Part shown: positions 42,322 to 51,865 of the stretch, piece by piece
Position numbering within the stretch: the stretch's first letter is position 1
Layout: every line of letters begins with the position of its first letter
Origin: Tardiphaga sp.
GTDB taxonomy: Bacteria > Pseudomonadota > Alphaproteobacteria > Rhizobiales > Xanthobacteraceae
Length of the DNA stretch: 64,000 nucleotides
Reading direction: 5' to 3'
Assembly (NCBI RefSeq): GCF_028290495.1
Contig: NZ_JAQGJT010000047.1
Location: forward strand, 1-64,000
Notes under the pieces: generated by a model
The model's input: only the letters and a program-made list of their open reading frames with translations
Told to the model about the DNA's origin: nothing
Database searches by the model: none
Program-made: the position numbers and the translations under genes

Positions 42322-43662
42322 TTACCGTGCCGACACCGCGGCGGCGCCTGACGGCGTGACGCGCCAGACCATGTTGCCGACGTCGTCGGCGACCAGCAGC
42401 GCGCCCTTGCTGTCGATCCTGACGCCGACCGGACGGCCCTGCGCGTCGCCATTGTCATTGAGGAAGCCGGTCAGCACGTCCTGCGGCGGGCCGCTGGGCT
42501 TGCCCATTTTGAACGGCACGAAGATCACCTTGTAGCCGCTGCGCGGTGTCCGGTTCCATGAGCCGTGCTGGCCGACGAAAGCGCCGTTCTTCATCTCGGC
42601 CGGGAACAGGTCGCCGGTGTTGAAGGTCAGGCCCAGCGAAGCGGTATGCGCGCCGAGCGCGTAATCCGGCACGATCGCCTTGGCCACAAGGTCCGGCCGC
42701 TGCGGGTCGACGCGGACGTCGACGTGCTGGCCGTACCAGCTATAGGGCCAGCCATAGAAGCCGCCGTCCTTCACCGAGGTCATGTAGTCCGGCACCAGGT
42801 CGCTGCCGATCTCGTCGCGCTCGTTGACCGTGACCCACAATGCACCGCTTTGCGGCTGCCACGACGGGCCGTTCGGATTGCGCAGCCCGGAGGCGAAGAC
42901 GTGGGATTTTCCGGTCGCCCGGTCGATTTCCAGAATGCCGGCGCGGTCCTTCTCGGCCTCGATGCCGTTCTCGGCGACGTTGCTGTTAGAGCCGACGGTA
43001 GCGTACAGCTTCGTGCCGTCCGGGCTGGCGGTAAGGTCCTTGGTCCAGTGATGATTGATGGTGCCGCCGGGCAGGTCGGCGACCTTCACTGCTGCGGCGG
43101 TGATCTTGGTGTCGCCGGTCTTGTAAGGAAATTTCACCACGGCGTCGGAATTGGCGACGAAGAACTCGTTACCAACCAGCACCATGCCGAACGGCGAGTT
43201 CAGCCCTTCGAGAAACGCCGTCTTGGTCTCCGCCACGCCATCGCCATCGGCGTCGCGCAGCAGCGAGATGCGGTTGGCGCTGGGCACGCCGGCGCCGGCG
43301 CGGCCCATCACCATCTTCGTCACCCAGCCCTTGATGCCCTTGCTGTCATCCGGCCTTGGCGGCGCGTTGGTCTCTGCCACCAGCACGTCGCCGTTCGGCA
43401 GCACGTAGAGCGTGCGGGGATGGTCGAGCCCGCTGGCAAAGGCGTTGACGGCGATGCCGCTCGCGGCCACCGGCTTGACGCCCTGTGGCCAGCCGGTGGG
43501 AGTGGCGATGTTGACGGTGGGGATGAGCGAGTGGACGGGATCGACCAGCGTCGGCGAGCCGCCGAAATCCTGCCCGGAGGTCTGGGTGGCTTGCTCGCCG
43601 CAGGCGGCTAATGGAGCCGCCAAAGCGACGAGACAGGCGGATAGAAGAAAATTATTACGCAT
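42322..43662 (-). CDS. PQQ-dependent sugar dehydrogenase-like lipoprotein (L-sorbosone dehydrogenase family)
   Basis: 446 residues from ATG 43662 with GAGGAAG upstream. A lipoprotein signal ends LAAPLAAC (Cys lipidated). It is followed by a six-bladed beta-propeller: [98 protein letters not shown] and [11 protein letters not shown]. Likely a periplasmic aldose or aldehyde dehydrogenase using PQQ. No PQQ biosynthesis genes or cytochrome partner are adjacent. Confidence 0.85.
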   Translation of the reverse strand: MRNNFLLSACLVALAAPLAACGEQATQTSGQDFGGSPTLVDPVHSLIPTVNIATPTGWPQGVKPVAASGIAVNAFASGLDHPRTLYVLPNGDVLVAETNAPPRPDDSKGIKGWVTKMVMGRAGAGVPSANRISLLRDADGDGVAETKTAFLEGLNSPFGMVLVGNEFFVANSDAVVKFPYKTGDTKITAAAVKVADLPGGTINHHWTKDLTASPDGTKLYATVGSNSNVAENGIEAEKDRAGILEIDRATGKSHVFASGLRNPNGPSWQPQSGALWVTVNERDEIGSDLVPDYMTSVKDGGFYGWPYSWYGQHVDVRVDPQRPDLVAKAIVPDYALGAHTASLGLTFNTGDLFPAEMKNGAFVGQHGSWNRTPRSGYKVIFVPFKMGKPSGPPQDVLTGFLNDNGDAQGRPVGVRIDSKGALLVADDVGNMVWRVTPSGAAAVSAR

Positions 43663-43733
43663 CGATCTTCCTCTGATTGCCCGGATCAAATGCGGCAGAT
43701 GCGAGATCGTTCAGATCACGCCCATGACTTCGA

Positions 43734-43763
43734 CGTGAAGCTCTTCGGCGTGAAGCCCTTCGG
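43734..43763. repeat. Two-unit imperfect direct repeat
   Basis: CGTGAAGCTCTTCGG (43734-43748) is followed directly by CGTGAAGCCCTTCGG, then the beginning of a third unit (TGTGAAC). It lies in the divergent promoter region between the dehydrogenase and MATE genes and might be a protein-binding array. Confidence 0.4.
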
Positions 43764-43915
43764 TGTGAACACGGCGCGATACGCGTCAGACTGTACCGCG
43801 TTGCGGGATGCGCGATTGCCGCGGGCCCATGCGTGGGCGGGCATGGCGTCGCCGCGGATCGATGCTAGGAACGGCACGTGCCCGGCTATCATGATCGGGC
43901 CGCGCGAGGAAACGC

Positions 43916-45361
43916 ATGTCCGAAATCACCGTCGCCGGGTTGGCCGTGCCCGACGCCGAAATGCAGCCGCTGCCGGACCTGGCCGCTCCTGCAAAGAACG
44001 CGCTGCTCGATCACGCAATTCTGCCGACGCTGCTGCGGCTGACGTGGCCGAACGTCGTGGCGTTGTCCGCCGGCACGCTCGTGGTGATCGCGGAGACCTC
44101 TTATATCGGCCGGCTCGGCACTGAATCGCTGGCGGCGATGGCGCTGGTGTTTCCGTTCGTGATCCTGACCATGACGATGTCCGGCGGCGCGATGGGCGGC
44201 GGCGTGTCCTCAGCGATCGCGCGCGCGCTCGGTGCCGGTGACCACGATCGCGCCTCGACGCTGGCGGCGCACGCGCTGATGATCGGCATCTGCCTCGGTC
44301 TGGTTTTTACGATCGGCATGCTGGCGTTCGGGCCATTCCTGCTGCAAGCGCTGGGCGGGCGCGGCAGCGTGCTGTCGCAGGCGACGGGCTATATCGCGAT
44401 CTTCTTCGCCGGTGGCGTCATTCCCTGGCTGATGAACACCTTCGCCTCGATCCTGCGCGGCACCGGCAACATGAAGCTGCCGTCAGCCATCACGCTGAAT
44501 TCGGCGGTGCTGCAGATCATCCTCGGCGGCGTACTCGGCCTCGGCCTCGGCCCGGTGCCGCAATTCGGCATGCCGGGGGTCGCTGCGGGCTCGCTGATCG
44601 CCTACAGCATCGGCGCCGCGATCATGGGCTGGTACGTGTTCTCCGGCCGCGCCCGGGTGCGGCCGATGCCGCGCAGCTTTCGTATCCAGCGCGGTATGTT
44701 CTTCGACATCCTCAAGGTCGGCGCCATCGCCTGTTTTTCGCCGCTGCAATCGGTGCTGACCATCACGATCTTCACCCACATGCTGGCGCAATACGGCACC
44801 GAAGTGCTGGCCGGCTACGGCATCGGCGCGCGGCTGGAGTTCCTGCTGACGACGCTGGCTTTCGCGGTCGGCGTCGCCTCGGTGCCGATGATCGGTATGG
44901 CGATCGGCGCCGGCCGCGTGGCGCGCGCGCGCCGCATCGCCTGGACCGCTGCTTCGATGTCGTTCGTGGTGGTCGGCCTGCTCGGCACGCTGATCGCGAT
45001 CTATCCGGATCTGTGGGTTAACCTGTTCACCGGGGATGCTGCCGTCCGCACGGCCAGCCAGCAATATCTCGCCGTCGCGGCCCCGATGTACGCCTTCCTT
45101 GGCCTGTCGACGGCGACCTATTTCTCGTCGCAGGGCGCAGCCAGGGTTCTCGGCCCGGTGCTGGCGCAAACCGCCCGGCTGGTCTTCATCGGCATCGGCG
45201 GCTGGTATCTGTTGTCGATCGATGCCGGCAGCCGCAGCCTGTTCTGGCTCGCGGCGGCGTCGATGGTGGTGCTTGGCGGCCTCTCCGCGCTCAGCGTGCT
45301 GCTGACGCCGTGGGGCTCGAAGTCCGGCCCGGTGCCCAAGGTGCGGCCGGTGTTGTCGTAA
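43916..45361 (+). CDS. MATE family efflux transporter
   Basis: 481 residues, 12 hydrophobic helices. ILPTLLRLTWPNVVALSAGTLVVIAETSYIGRLGTESLAAMAL is the MATE N-terminal signature and TFASILRGTGNMKLPSAI the pseudo-repeat loop. Substrate unknown; MATE pumps export cationic drugs or metabolites using sodium or protons. The N-terminal 30 residues are polar and extended. The converging ogt gene starts its stop six bases later. Confidence 0.9.
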   Translation: MSEITVAGLAVPDAEMQPLPDLAAPAKNALLDHAILPTLLRLTWPNVVALSAGTLVVIAETSYIGRLGTESLAAMALVFPFVILTMTMSGGAMGGGVSSAIARALGAGDHDRASTLAAHALMIGICLGLVFTIGMLAFGPFLLQALGGRGSVLSQATGYIAIFFAGGVIPWLMNTFASILRGTGNMKLPSAITLNSAVLQIILGGVLGLGLGPVPQFGMPGVAAGSLIAYSIGAAIMGWYVFSGRARVRPMPRSFRIQRGMFFDILKVGAIACFSPLQSVLTITIFTHMLAQYGTEVLAGYGIGARLEFLLTTLAFAVGVASVPMIGMAIGAGRVARARRIAWTAASMSFVVVGLLGTLIAIYPDLWVNLFTGDAAVRTASQQYLAVAAPMYAFLGLSTATYFSSQGAARVLGPVLAQTARLVFIGIGGWYLLSIDAGSRSLFWLAAASMVVLGGLSALSVLLTPWGSKSGPVPKVRPVLS

Positions 45362-45366
45362 AGCGG

Positions 45367-45945
45367 CTAGCCCTGTGCCTGCGGTGGCGCCGCGGACAGC
45401 AGCGCGTCGAACAAGGTCGGCCGGCGGTCGTCCAGCGCGCCCTCGATCCCGAGCAGCCGGGCCCGGGTGACGATGCCGGCATTGCCGGCAAAGCCGCTGG
45501 TGTGGCCGGCGGTTACCAGCGTGCGATGGCACGGCACCAAAATGGCGAAGGGATTTCGATTGATCGCCTGGCCGACCGCATGCACCGCGCCGCTGGTGCC
45601 GAGGCGGGCAGCCAATTCGGCATGGGTGCGGGTCTGGCCATAGGGGATCAACCTCACGGTGTCGTAGACACGGCGGTGGAACGGCGCCACGCCGGCCAGG
45701 TCGAGCGGCACGTCGGAGAGGTCGCAGGGTGCGCCGCGCAGTAACGCGACGATGCCCTCGATGGCCAGCTCGATATCGACCGGCGGGGTGACCTCGCGGG
45801 CCTCGGGAAACTGCAGCAGCAGGCGCCGCCGCGTCTCGATCTCGCGGGCTTCCGGCAGCCGCACGCCCACAATTCCGCTTCGGCCCCATGCGATTCCGCA
45901 TCGGCCCACCGACGTGTCAAAAAATGTGTACTCACGCGCTGCCAT
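45367..45945 (-). CDS. ogt: Methylated-DNA--protein-cysteine methyltransferase
   Basis: 192 residues from ATG 45945. FHRRVYDTVRLIPYGQTRTHAELAARLG is the DNA-binding helix-turn-helix. ILVPCHRTL carries the methyl-acceptor Cys. GFAGNAGIVTRARLLGIEGA is the C-terminal domain. It directly removes methyl groups from O6-methylguanine. An in-frame start eight codons upstream exists and is less likely. Confidence 0.9.
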   Translation of the reverse strand: MAAREYTFFDTSVGRCGIAWGRSGIVGVRLPEAREIETRRRLLLQFPEAREVTPPVDIELAIEGIVALLRGAPCDLSDVPLDLAGVAPFHRRVYDTVRLIPYGQTRTHAELAARLGTSGAVHAVGQAINRNPFAILVPCHRTLVTAGHTSGFAGNAGIVTRARLLGIEGALDDRRPTLFDALLSAAPPQAQG

Positions 45946-46030
45946 TCCGGCGCGATGATAACAGCCCAAGCCGGGGCGTCATCCGGAATCTGCCCGCCGC
46001 CAGATATTTTGCCGCGACGATCCGTCCTTA

Positions 46031-46108
46031 ATCGGCTTTTCATCCATCGGCTTTTTGATCAAGGAGCTTTTTCATCAAGCGGCTTTTCCAGAAGCGGCTT
46101 GGCGTATC
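46031..46108. repeat. Five-unit degenerate tandem repeat upstream of tRNA-Gly
   Basis: Units of 15-16 bases: ATCGGCTTTTCATCC, ATCGGCTTTTTGATCA, AGGAGCTTTTTCATCA, AGCGGCTTTTCCAGA, AGCGGCTTGGCGTATC. The block ends about 35 bases before the tRNA and is T-rich on the plus strand. It may contain the tRNA promoter or be an unrelated slippage array. Confidence 0.65.
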
Positions 46109-46143
46109 GACCAGTCTCGGCTAGATGATGGCACTGTGACGAT

Positions 46144-46217
46144 GCGGGCGTAGTTCAATGGTAGAACGGCAGCTTCCCAAGCTGCATACGAGGGTTCGAT
46201 TCCCTCCGCCCGCTCCA
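46144..46217 (+). tRNA. tRNA-Gly (anticodon CCC), CCA encoded
   Basis: Acceptor GCGGGCG (46144-46150) pairs with CGCCCGC (46207-46213); D arm GTTC/GAAC; anticodon stem GCAGC/GCTGC with loop TTCCCAA (anticodon CCC, reading GGG); T arm AGGGTTCGATTCCCT; discriminator T and genomic CCA at 46215-46217. All arms pair. Confidence 0.95.
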
Positions 46218-46498
46218 CAGCGCGCATCCGCAGTTCATTTTCCGTACGCTTGAACTACGCCAGCACCTGCGGACCCTCGCGATCACGCCGTGCAGTTGCC
46301 CGCATTCGGCGACCGGATCGAGATATCACCTTCTGTCCGGCATCGCCGGCCGCTTCGGCGCCGGACCGTGCGCGCTCTGTCTCGCGGGTCAATTCCACAA
46401 GCCACGTCTGTCGGTTCGCTGCGGAAAACAAGATCGCGAAGCAATCCTGTCAAATTTCCTCGCCGCTTTGTTCGGCAGGCGTCGTTGAATGTCCCGGG
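46218..46498. other. Intergenic region between tRNA-Gly and the metE promoter
   Basis: About 280 bases with no supported gene. Short open frames exist but have poor codon use and no Shine-Dalgarno sequence. No clear terminator follows the tRNA. Confidence 0.4.
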
Positions 46499-46526
46499 TT
46501 GACTGTGTTTTCAGTTCACCTTAACT
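46499..46526 (+). promoter_or_regulatory. Candidate promoter for the cobalamin riboswitch-metE transcript
   Basis: TTGACT (46499-46504), 16-base spacer, TTAACT (46521-46526). Predicted start near 46533, which leaves the whole riboswitch in the leader. Confidence 0.45.
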
Positions 46527-46532
46527 GGCGGC

Positions 46533-46720
46533 GTCGTGGTTCTGCGGGCTCGTTTGGCCCGGAGCTAAGAGGGAAGCCGGTGCGCTGCAGCTTAAAGCAG
46601 TCATTCCGGCGCTGCCCCCGCAACTGTAAGCGGTGAGCCGCTGTCCATTCATGTCACTGACGCGCAAGCGTTGGGAAGACGGACAGCAGCGTTGACCCGT
46701 GAGCCAGGAGACCTGCCTCG
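46533..46720 (+). ncRNA. Cobalamin (AdoCbl) riboswitch
   Basis: Conserved segments in order: GAGGGAAGCCGGTG (about 46569-46583), GCTGCCCCCGCAACTGTAAGCGG (46611-46634), GTTGGGAAGACGG (about 46670-46682), and the B12-box-like GAGCCAGGAGACCTGCC (46701-46717). The order and spacing match the class that represses genes when B12 is present. It sits 120 bases before metE. Downstream hairpins (GACGGCATAAATCCGTC, GTCTGGAGTCCAGAC) near 46770-46800 could be the expression platform. Confidence 0.93.
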
Positions 46721-46842
46721 ACAAAATGTACGTCCACGGGCGGGGTGTCCCGGTGGTGCGGTTGCGACTCTGACGGCATAAATCCGTCTGGAGTCCAGAC
46801 GTGTCACCTTGGCCTTTTGCCCCCAAACTTCGGGGTTAAGCC

Positions 46843-49188
46843 ATGTTGAATTCCACTTCCTCAATAGCCGTTGCAACACTCGGTACGCCGCGGATCGGTC
46901 CGCGCCGTGAACTCAAGACCGCGCTGGAAAGTTACTGGTCGGGCAGGTCCGACGAGAAGGCGCTGATGGCCACGGCTGCCGAGCTTCGTGCCGCCAACTG
47001 GGCACGCCAGAGGGTGCTCGGCGTGACAGTCATACCGTCGAATGATTTTTCACTCTACGACCAGGTTCTCGATACCAGCGTTCTGGTCGGGGCTATTCCC
47101 TCGATCTATGGCTGGGACGGCGGACCGGTGCCGCTCGCGACCTACTTTGCGATGGCGCGCGGGGCTGAGGCGGGCGTGTCAGACCCGGCCTGCGCGCATG
47201 CGCACGGGCATGGAAATGGCGTGCCGGCGCAGGAAATGACGAAGTGGTTCGACACCAACTATCATTACATGGTGCCGGAATTCTCTCAGGGGCAAAAGTT
47301 CGCCCTGTCTTCGTCAAAGCCGGTGGATGAGTATCGCGAGGCTCTGGCGCTTGGTCATCGCACCCGGCCCGTACTGCTCGGCCCTGTCACCTTTCTGAAG
47401 CTGGGCAAGAGCAAGGATGCGTCGCTGGACCCGCTCTCGCTGCTGTCGGATCTGCTGCCGGTCTATACCGAACTGCTCGGCCGGCTCGCTGCGGAAGGCG
47501 CCGACTGGGTCCAGTTGGACGAACCATGCCTGGTGCTGGATCTCGACGAGGCTGCGCTCGATGCGTTGCGCGTCGCATATGCGACCTTTGCGAAGAACGT
47601 GCCGCAACTGAAAATCATGCTGACCACCTATTTCGGCGGTCTCGGCGACAACCTGGCGACGGCGCTGTCCCTGCCGGTTGCCGGGCTCCATGTCGATCTG
47701 CTCCGTGCGCCCGATCAACTGCACGACGTTCTGACAACTGCCCCGGAGGGACTCGTCCTGTCGCTGGGGGCGATCGACGGGCGCAACATCTGGAGGGCGA
47801 ACCTGCCTTCTGTTGTCAGTCGTCTCGAAGCGGCCGTGGCCGCGCGCGGCGCCGGCAACATCCAGATCGCGCCGTCGTGCTCCCTGCTGCATGTTCCTAT
47901 AGACCTCGACCGTGAGACCGCGCTCGATCCGGAGCTCCGGACATGGCTCGCCTTCTCGCTTCAGAAAATGAGCGAGCTTGCGACGCTCGGCAAGGCCCTG
48001 TCCGGAGATCACGCTTCGGTCAAGGACGCCCTGACGGCCTCGGCCGCTGCCGCTGCTGCGCGGAAAGCCTCGCCGAAAGTGCACGATGCCGTGGTGGCAA
48101 AGCGGGTTGCCGCGCTCACGACGGATATGGAGCGGCGCGAGGCTGCATTTGGCGAACGCGCTAAGGTACAGCGTGCCGGCTTTAACCTTCCGGCATTCCC
48201 GACCACGACGATCGGTTCATTCCCGCAGACGCCCGAGGTTCGAAAGGCACGCGCTTCCCATGCCAAGGGGCTCCTGAGCGATGCGGATTACAACGCGTTT
48301 CTGTATGAAGAGACGGCACGTGCAGTGCGCTGGCAGGAAGAGATTGGTCTCGATGTTCTCGTTCACGGTGAATTCGAGCGTAACGACATGGTGCAGTACT
48401 TCGGCGAGCAACTGGCGGGATTTGCTTTCACCGAGAACGGCTGGGTGCAGAGCTACGGTTCGCGCTGCGTCCGCCCGCCGATCCTGTTCGGCGACGTGTC
48501 GCGCCCGAAGCCGATGACGGTCGAATGGTGGAAATACGCGCAGTCTCTGACAACGAAGCCGATGAAGGGCATGCTGACCGGCCCGGTGACGATCCTCAAC
48601 TGGTCGTTCGTGCGGGACGATATGCCACGAAGCGCGTCCTGCCTGCAGATAGCGCTGGCGATACGGGACGAGGTTGCGGATCTGGAGAAGGCCGGCGCAA
48701 GGATGATTCAGATCGACGAGGCGGCGCTACGCGAAGGACTACCCCTGCGTCGCGTGGAGTGGAAAGGTTATCTCGATTGGGCCGTTGCGAGCTTCCGGAT
48801 CTGTTCGTCGGGCGCGCGCAGCGAAACGCAGATTCATACCCACATGTGCTACTCCGAGTTCAACGACATCATCGACGCGATCGGAGCGATGGATGCCGAC
48901 GTCATTTCGATCGAAACATCGCGCTCCAAGATGGAATTGCTCGACGCCTTCAAGACCTACAAATATCCCAATGAGATTGGTCCGGGTGTTTACGATATCC
49001 ACTCTCCGCGGGTACCCGAGGTCGTTGAGATGACAGACCTTCTCCAACTGGCGCGGCAGCGGCTCGCCGATGACCAGCTTTGGATCAATCCGGATTGCGG
49101 ATTGAAAACCCGGAAATGGGAGGAGGTTGCGCCGGCTCTTGTGAACATGGTGGCCGCCGCCCGCCTGATTCGCGCCATGCCGCGCTGA
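46843..49188 (+). CDS. metE: Cobalamin-independent methionine synthase
   Basis: 781 residues, two-barrel MetE. N-terminal GTPRIGPRRELKTALESYW, then the catalytic barrel starting PTTTIGSFPQTPEVRKAR near 450. Zinc ligands: HMCYSEF (about residue 666), the Glu in ISIETSRSKME, and NPDCGLKTRKW (about 751). It methylates homocysteine using 5-methyltetrahydrofolate triglutamate. Control by a B12 riboswitch fits an organism that prefers MetH when cobalamin is available. A His/Gly insert (HAHGHGNG) near residue 123 is unusual-looking but in frame. Confidence 0.95.
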   Translation: MLNSTSSIAVATLGTPRIGPRRELKTALESYWSGRSDEKALMATAAELRAANWARQRVLGVTVIPSNDFSLYDQVLDTSVLVGAIPSIYGWDGGPVPLATYFAMARGAEAGVSDPACAHAHGHGNGVPAQEMTKWFDTNYHYMVPEFSQGQKFALSSSKPVDEYREALALGHRTRPVLLGPVTFLKLGKSKDASLDPLSLLSDLLPVYTELLGRLAAEGADWVQLDEPCLVLDLDEAALDALRVAYATFAKNVPQLKIMLTTYFGGLGDNLATALSLPVAGLHVDLLRAPDQLHDVLTTAPEGLVLSLGAIDGRNIWRANLPSVVSRLEAAVAARGAGNIQIAPSCSLLHVPIDLDRETALDPELRTWLAFSLQKMSELATLGKALSGDHASVKDALTASAAAAAARKASPKVHDAVVAKRVAALTTDMERREAAFGERAKVQRAGFNLPAFPTTTIGSFPQTPEVRKARASHAKGLLSDADYNAFLYEETARAVRWQEEIGLDVLVHGEFERNDMVQYFGEQLAGFAFTENGWVQSYGSRCVRPPILFGDVSRPKPMTVEWWKYAQSLTTKPMKGMLTGPVTILNWSFVRDDMPRSASCLQIALAIRDEVADLEKAGARMIQIDEAALREGLPLRRVEWKGYLDWAVASFRICSSGARSETQIHTHMCYSEFNDIIDAIGAMDADVISIETSRSKMELLDAFKTYKYPNEIGPGVYDIHSPRVPEVVEMTDLLQLARQRLADDQLWINPDCGLKTRKWEEVAPALVNMVAAARLIRAMPR

Positions 49189-49368
49189 ATGTAGCAGGGC
49201 GGGGCTGGTTTCGGCCCCGGGGAAACGTCGACACGCTCGCGCCAGCTGGTGCGAGCGTGTGCCGGCCACCGCGCGCCCCGGCTTCGTGCTTCAGCGCCAA
49301 TATCGTTGATGCAGCTCAGAAAGTTGGCGGAGCATTTTTCGTCAAAGGCGCGCACCCATACTGTTGCT

Positions 49369-51027
49369 TCAACCCACCGCCTTCGCCGCCGACCGCCCCG
49401 CCTGGCGGCCGGTGAACAGGCAGCCGCCAAGAAACGTGCCTTCCAGCGAGCGGTAGCCGTGCATGCCGCCGCCGCCGAAGCCCGAGGCTTCGCCGGCTGC
49501 ATAAAGTCCCGGCATGATCTCGCCGTGCTGGCCGAACACGCGGCCGTCGAGATCGGTCTCGAAACCGCCGAGCGTCTTGCGCGTGAGGATGTTGAGGCGC
49601 ACCGCGATTAAGGGGCCGTGCGCGGGGTCGAGAATGCGGTGCGGCTTCGCGGTGCGGATCAGGCGGTCGCCGATATATTTGCGCGCGTTGTGGATGTTCA
49701 TCACCTGCGTATCCTTGACGTAGGGATTACTGATGGCGCGGTCGCGCGCCTCGATCTGCGTGCGTATCTGCGCGACATCCAGCAGGTGGTCGCCGCTCAG
49801 CGCGTTCATCGCGACGACGAGGTCGTCGAGATTGTCGCGCACGATGAAATCGACGCCGTTATCCTTGAAGGCCTCAACCGGCGCCGGCGCGCCCTTGTTG
49901 GTGGCGCGGCGTGCGGTCATCAGCCAGCTCTTGCCGGTGAGGTCGGGATTTTGCTCCGAGCCGGACAGCGCAAACTCCTTCTTGATGATCGCTTGCGTCA
50001 GCACGAACCACGAATAGTCGTGGCCGGTGGACTGGATGTATTGCAACTGGCCGAGCGTGTCGGAGCCGGGGAATAGCGGCGAGGGCAGTCGCTTGCCGGT
50101 GGCATCGAACCACATCGAGGACGGCCCGGGCAGGATGCGGATGCCATGCATCGGCCAGATCGGATTCCAGTTCTGGATGCCCTCGACATAGTGCCACATC
50201 CGGTCCCTGTTGATCAGCCGCGCGCCGGCGGCCTCCGTGATGCCGATCATGCGGGCGTCGACATGTTCGGGCACGCCGGAGATCATCCGCTTCGGCGGCG
50301 CGCCCAGCCGCTGCGGCCAGTTCTGCCGCACCATCGCATGGTTGCCGCCGATGCCGCCGGAGGCGACGATCACTGCGGACGCCCGCAGCGTGAAGTCGCC
50401 GATGACCTCGCGCGAAGAACTGACGCCGCGCGCCACGTCGGTCGGCTCCAGGATCGCGCCGCTGACGCCGTCGACAATGCCGCGGGTGACGCTGAGTGCA
50501 TCGACGCGGTGACGGAACTTGAACGTCAGCAACCCCCTCTGCTCGGCCTCGCGCGCGCGGCGCACGAAGGGTTCGAGCACGCCGGGGCCGGTGCCCCAAG
50601 TGACGTGGAAGCGCGGCACCGAATTGCCGTGGCTCATCGCGTCATAGCCGCCGCGTTCGGCCCAGCCGATCACCGGGAAGATGCGGTGTCCCATCGCGCG
50701 CAGCCAATCGCGCTTTTCGCCGGCGGCGAAGCCGACATAGGCTTCGGCCCAGCGTCGCGGCCAGTGATCGTCATCGCGGTCGAAGCCGGCCGAGCCGATC
50801 CAGTCCTGCATCGCCAGATCGTAGGAATCCTTGATGCCGAGCCGGCGCTGCTCTGGCGAATCCACCAGGAACAATCCGCCGAACGACCAGAAGGCCTGAC
50901 CGCCCAGATTCTGTTCGGCTTCCTGATCGAGCACGATGACGCGCCGGCCGGCGTCGGCGATTTCCGTCGCGGCGACCAGGCCGGCGAGCCCGCCGCCGAC
51001 CACGATCACATCAGCATCCCCAGCCAT
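49369..51027 (-). CDS. FAD-binding dehydrogenase (fumarate reductase flavoprotein-like)
   Basis: 552 residues. ADVIVVGGGLAGLVAATEIADAGRRVIVLDQE at the N-terminus, SFGGLFLVDSPEQRRLGIKDS, VIVASGGIGGNHAMVRQNWP, and the C-terminal PGLYAAGEASGFGGGGMHGYRSLEGTFLGGCLFTGRQAG for FAD. It resembles COG3573-type flavoproteins and ketosteroid 1-dehydrogenases, but the steroid enzyme active site cannot be confirmed. The ATG at 51027 has GGGGGAG upstream; longer frames to 51240 are not coding-like. Confidence 0.83.
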   Translation of the reverse strand: MAGDADVIVVGGGLAGLVAATEIADAGRRVIVLDQEAEQNLGGQAFWSFGGLFLVDSPEQRRLGIKDSYDLAMQDWIGSAGFDRDDDHWPRRWAEAYVGFAAGEKRDWLRAMGHRIFPVIGWAERGGYDAMSHGNSVPRFHVTWGTGPGVLEPFVRRAREAEQRGLLTFKFRHRVDALSVTRGIVDGVSGAILEPTDVARGVSSSREVIGDFTLRASAVIVASGGIGGNHAMVRQNWPQRLGAPPKRMISGVPEHVDARMIGITEAAGARLINRDRMWHYVEGIQNWNPIWPMHGIRILPGPSSMWFDATGKRLPSPLFPGSDTLGQLQYIQSTGHDYSWFVLTQAIIKKEFALSGSEQNPDLTGKSWLMTARRATNKGAPAPVEAFKDNGVDFIVRDNLDDLVVAMNALSGDHLLDVAQIRTQIEARDRAISNPYVKDTQVMNIHNARKYIGDRLIRTAKPHRILDPAHGPLIAVRLNILTRKTLGGFETDLDGRVFGQHGEIMPGLYAAGEASGFGGGGMHGYRSLEGTFLGGCLFTGRQAGRSAAKAVG

Positions 51028-51281
51028 TTCGTCTCCCCCATTTGTTAATGGAGATTGAAGCGCGCGGCGCTCTCCACCGTCAAATGGAATTGCGCGCGAT
51101 AATGTGATGTTCCCGTCCGGGACCTCGTGGGCGCATGTGCATCTTGCGTGCAACACTCGATTTGAATTGCGCGGCGGGCCCCCCGGCCATCTGGACAAAG
51201 AACCGATCTGGCAACACGCTGACAGTGTCTTGCATCGCAACGCAGGCAGACACGGATCAGGTTGTCGAATCGGGGCTGGTC

Positions 51282-51740
51282 ATGAAGTTCGTTACGGGAT
51301 TGCTCGCGGCCATGGTGCTGTTCGCTGGCGTTGGCGCCAGCCACGCGGTGGTCCGGATTTCCGACGATCGCGGCGGACGGATCGGGACCTATGTCGACAA
51401 ATATCAGGACCTGCGCAGCTCCGGCGAGACCGTGGTGATCGACGGGCTGTGCGCCTCCGCCTGCACCATCGTGCTCGGCGCCGTGCCGCATGACCGGATC
51501 TGCGTGACCTCGAACGCCAATCTCGGCTTTCACGCCGCCTGGGATTTCGGCCGCAATGGCCGCGCCGTCACCAACCGCGAAGCGACGCAGATGCTCTATG
51601 CGATGTACCCCACCGCTGTCAGGCGCTGGATCGCCCATCGCGGCGGCTTGACGCCGAACATGATCTTCCTGCGCGGCCGCCAGCTGACCGGCATGTACAA
51701 GCCCTGTTACCTGAACGCGCAGGCGTCCGCCTCGCGCTGA
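51282..51740 (+). CDS. Small periplasmic Clp-protease-like protein
   Basis: 152 residues with a Sec signal (MKFVTGLLAAMVLFAGVGA, cleavage near SHA). The mature part begins VVRISDDRGGRIGTYVDKY and contains SGETVVIDGLCASACTIVLG and ICVTSNANLGFHAAWDF. The Ser in CASAC and His in GFHAAW occupy ClpP-like positions. It is far shorter than ClpP and could be a minimal serine hydrolase or an inactive relative. Four Cys may form disulfides in the periplasm. Confidence 0.7.
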   Translation: MKFVTGLLAAMVLFAGVGASHAVVRISDDRGGRIGTYVDKYQDLRSSGETVVIDGLCASACTIVLGAVPHDRICVTSNANLGFHAAWDFGRNGRAVTNREATQMLYAMYPTAVRRWIAHRGGLTPNMIFLRGRQLTGMYKPCYLNAQASASR

Positions 51741-51865
51741 ACGCGTCCGGTTCAGCATGACGTGATCCATCACGTTATCCCTGCGGCACCTTCGGTGCTT
51801 GCTCGTTTGCGCATCTGGCCCTATCTGACGGGGGCAGGCGGCACGGGGCTGACCGGGAACATTTC

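Noticed and set aside
49188-49368. Gene in the gap after metE
   Set aside because: A short plus-strand frame runs through it, but with no Shine-Dalgarno sequence and poor codon use. An inverted pair (GTCGACACGCTCGCGCCAGC and GGTGCGAGCGTGT near 49226-49261) suggests a transcript end instead.
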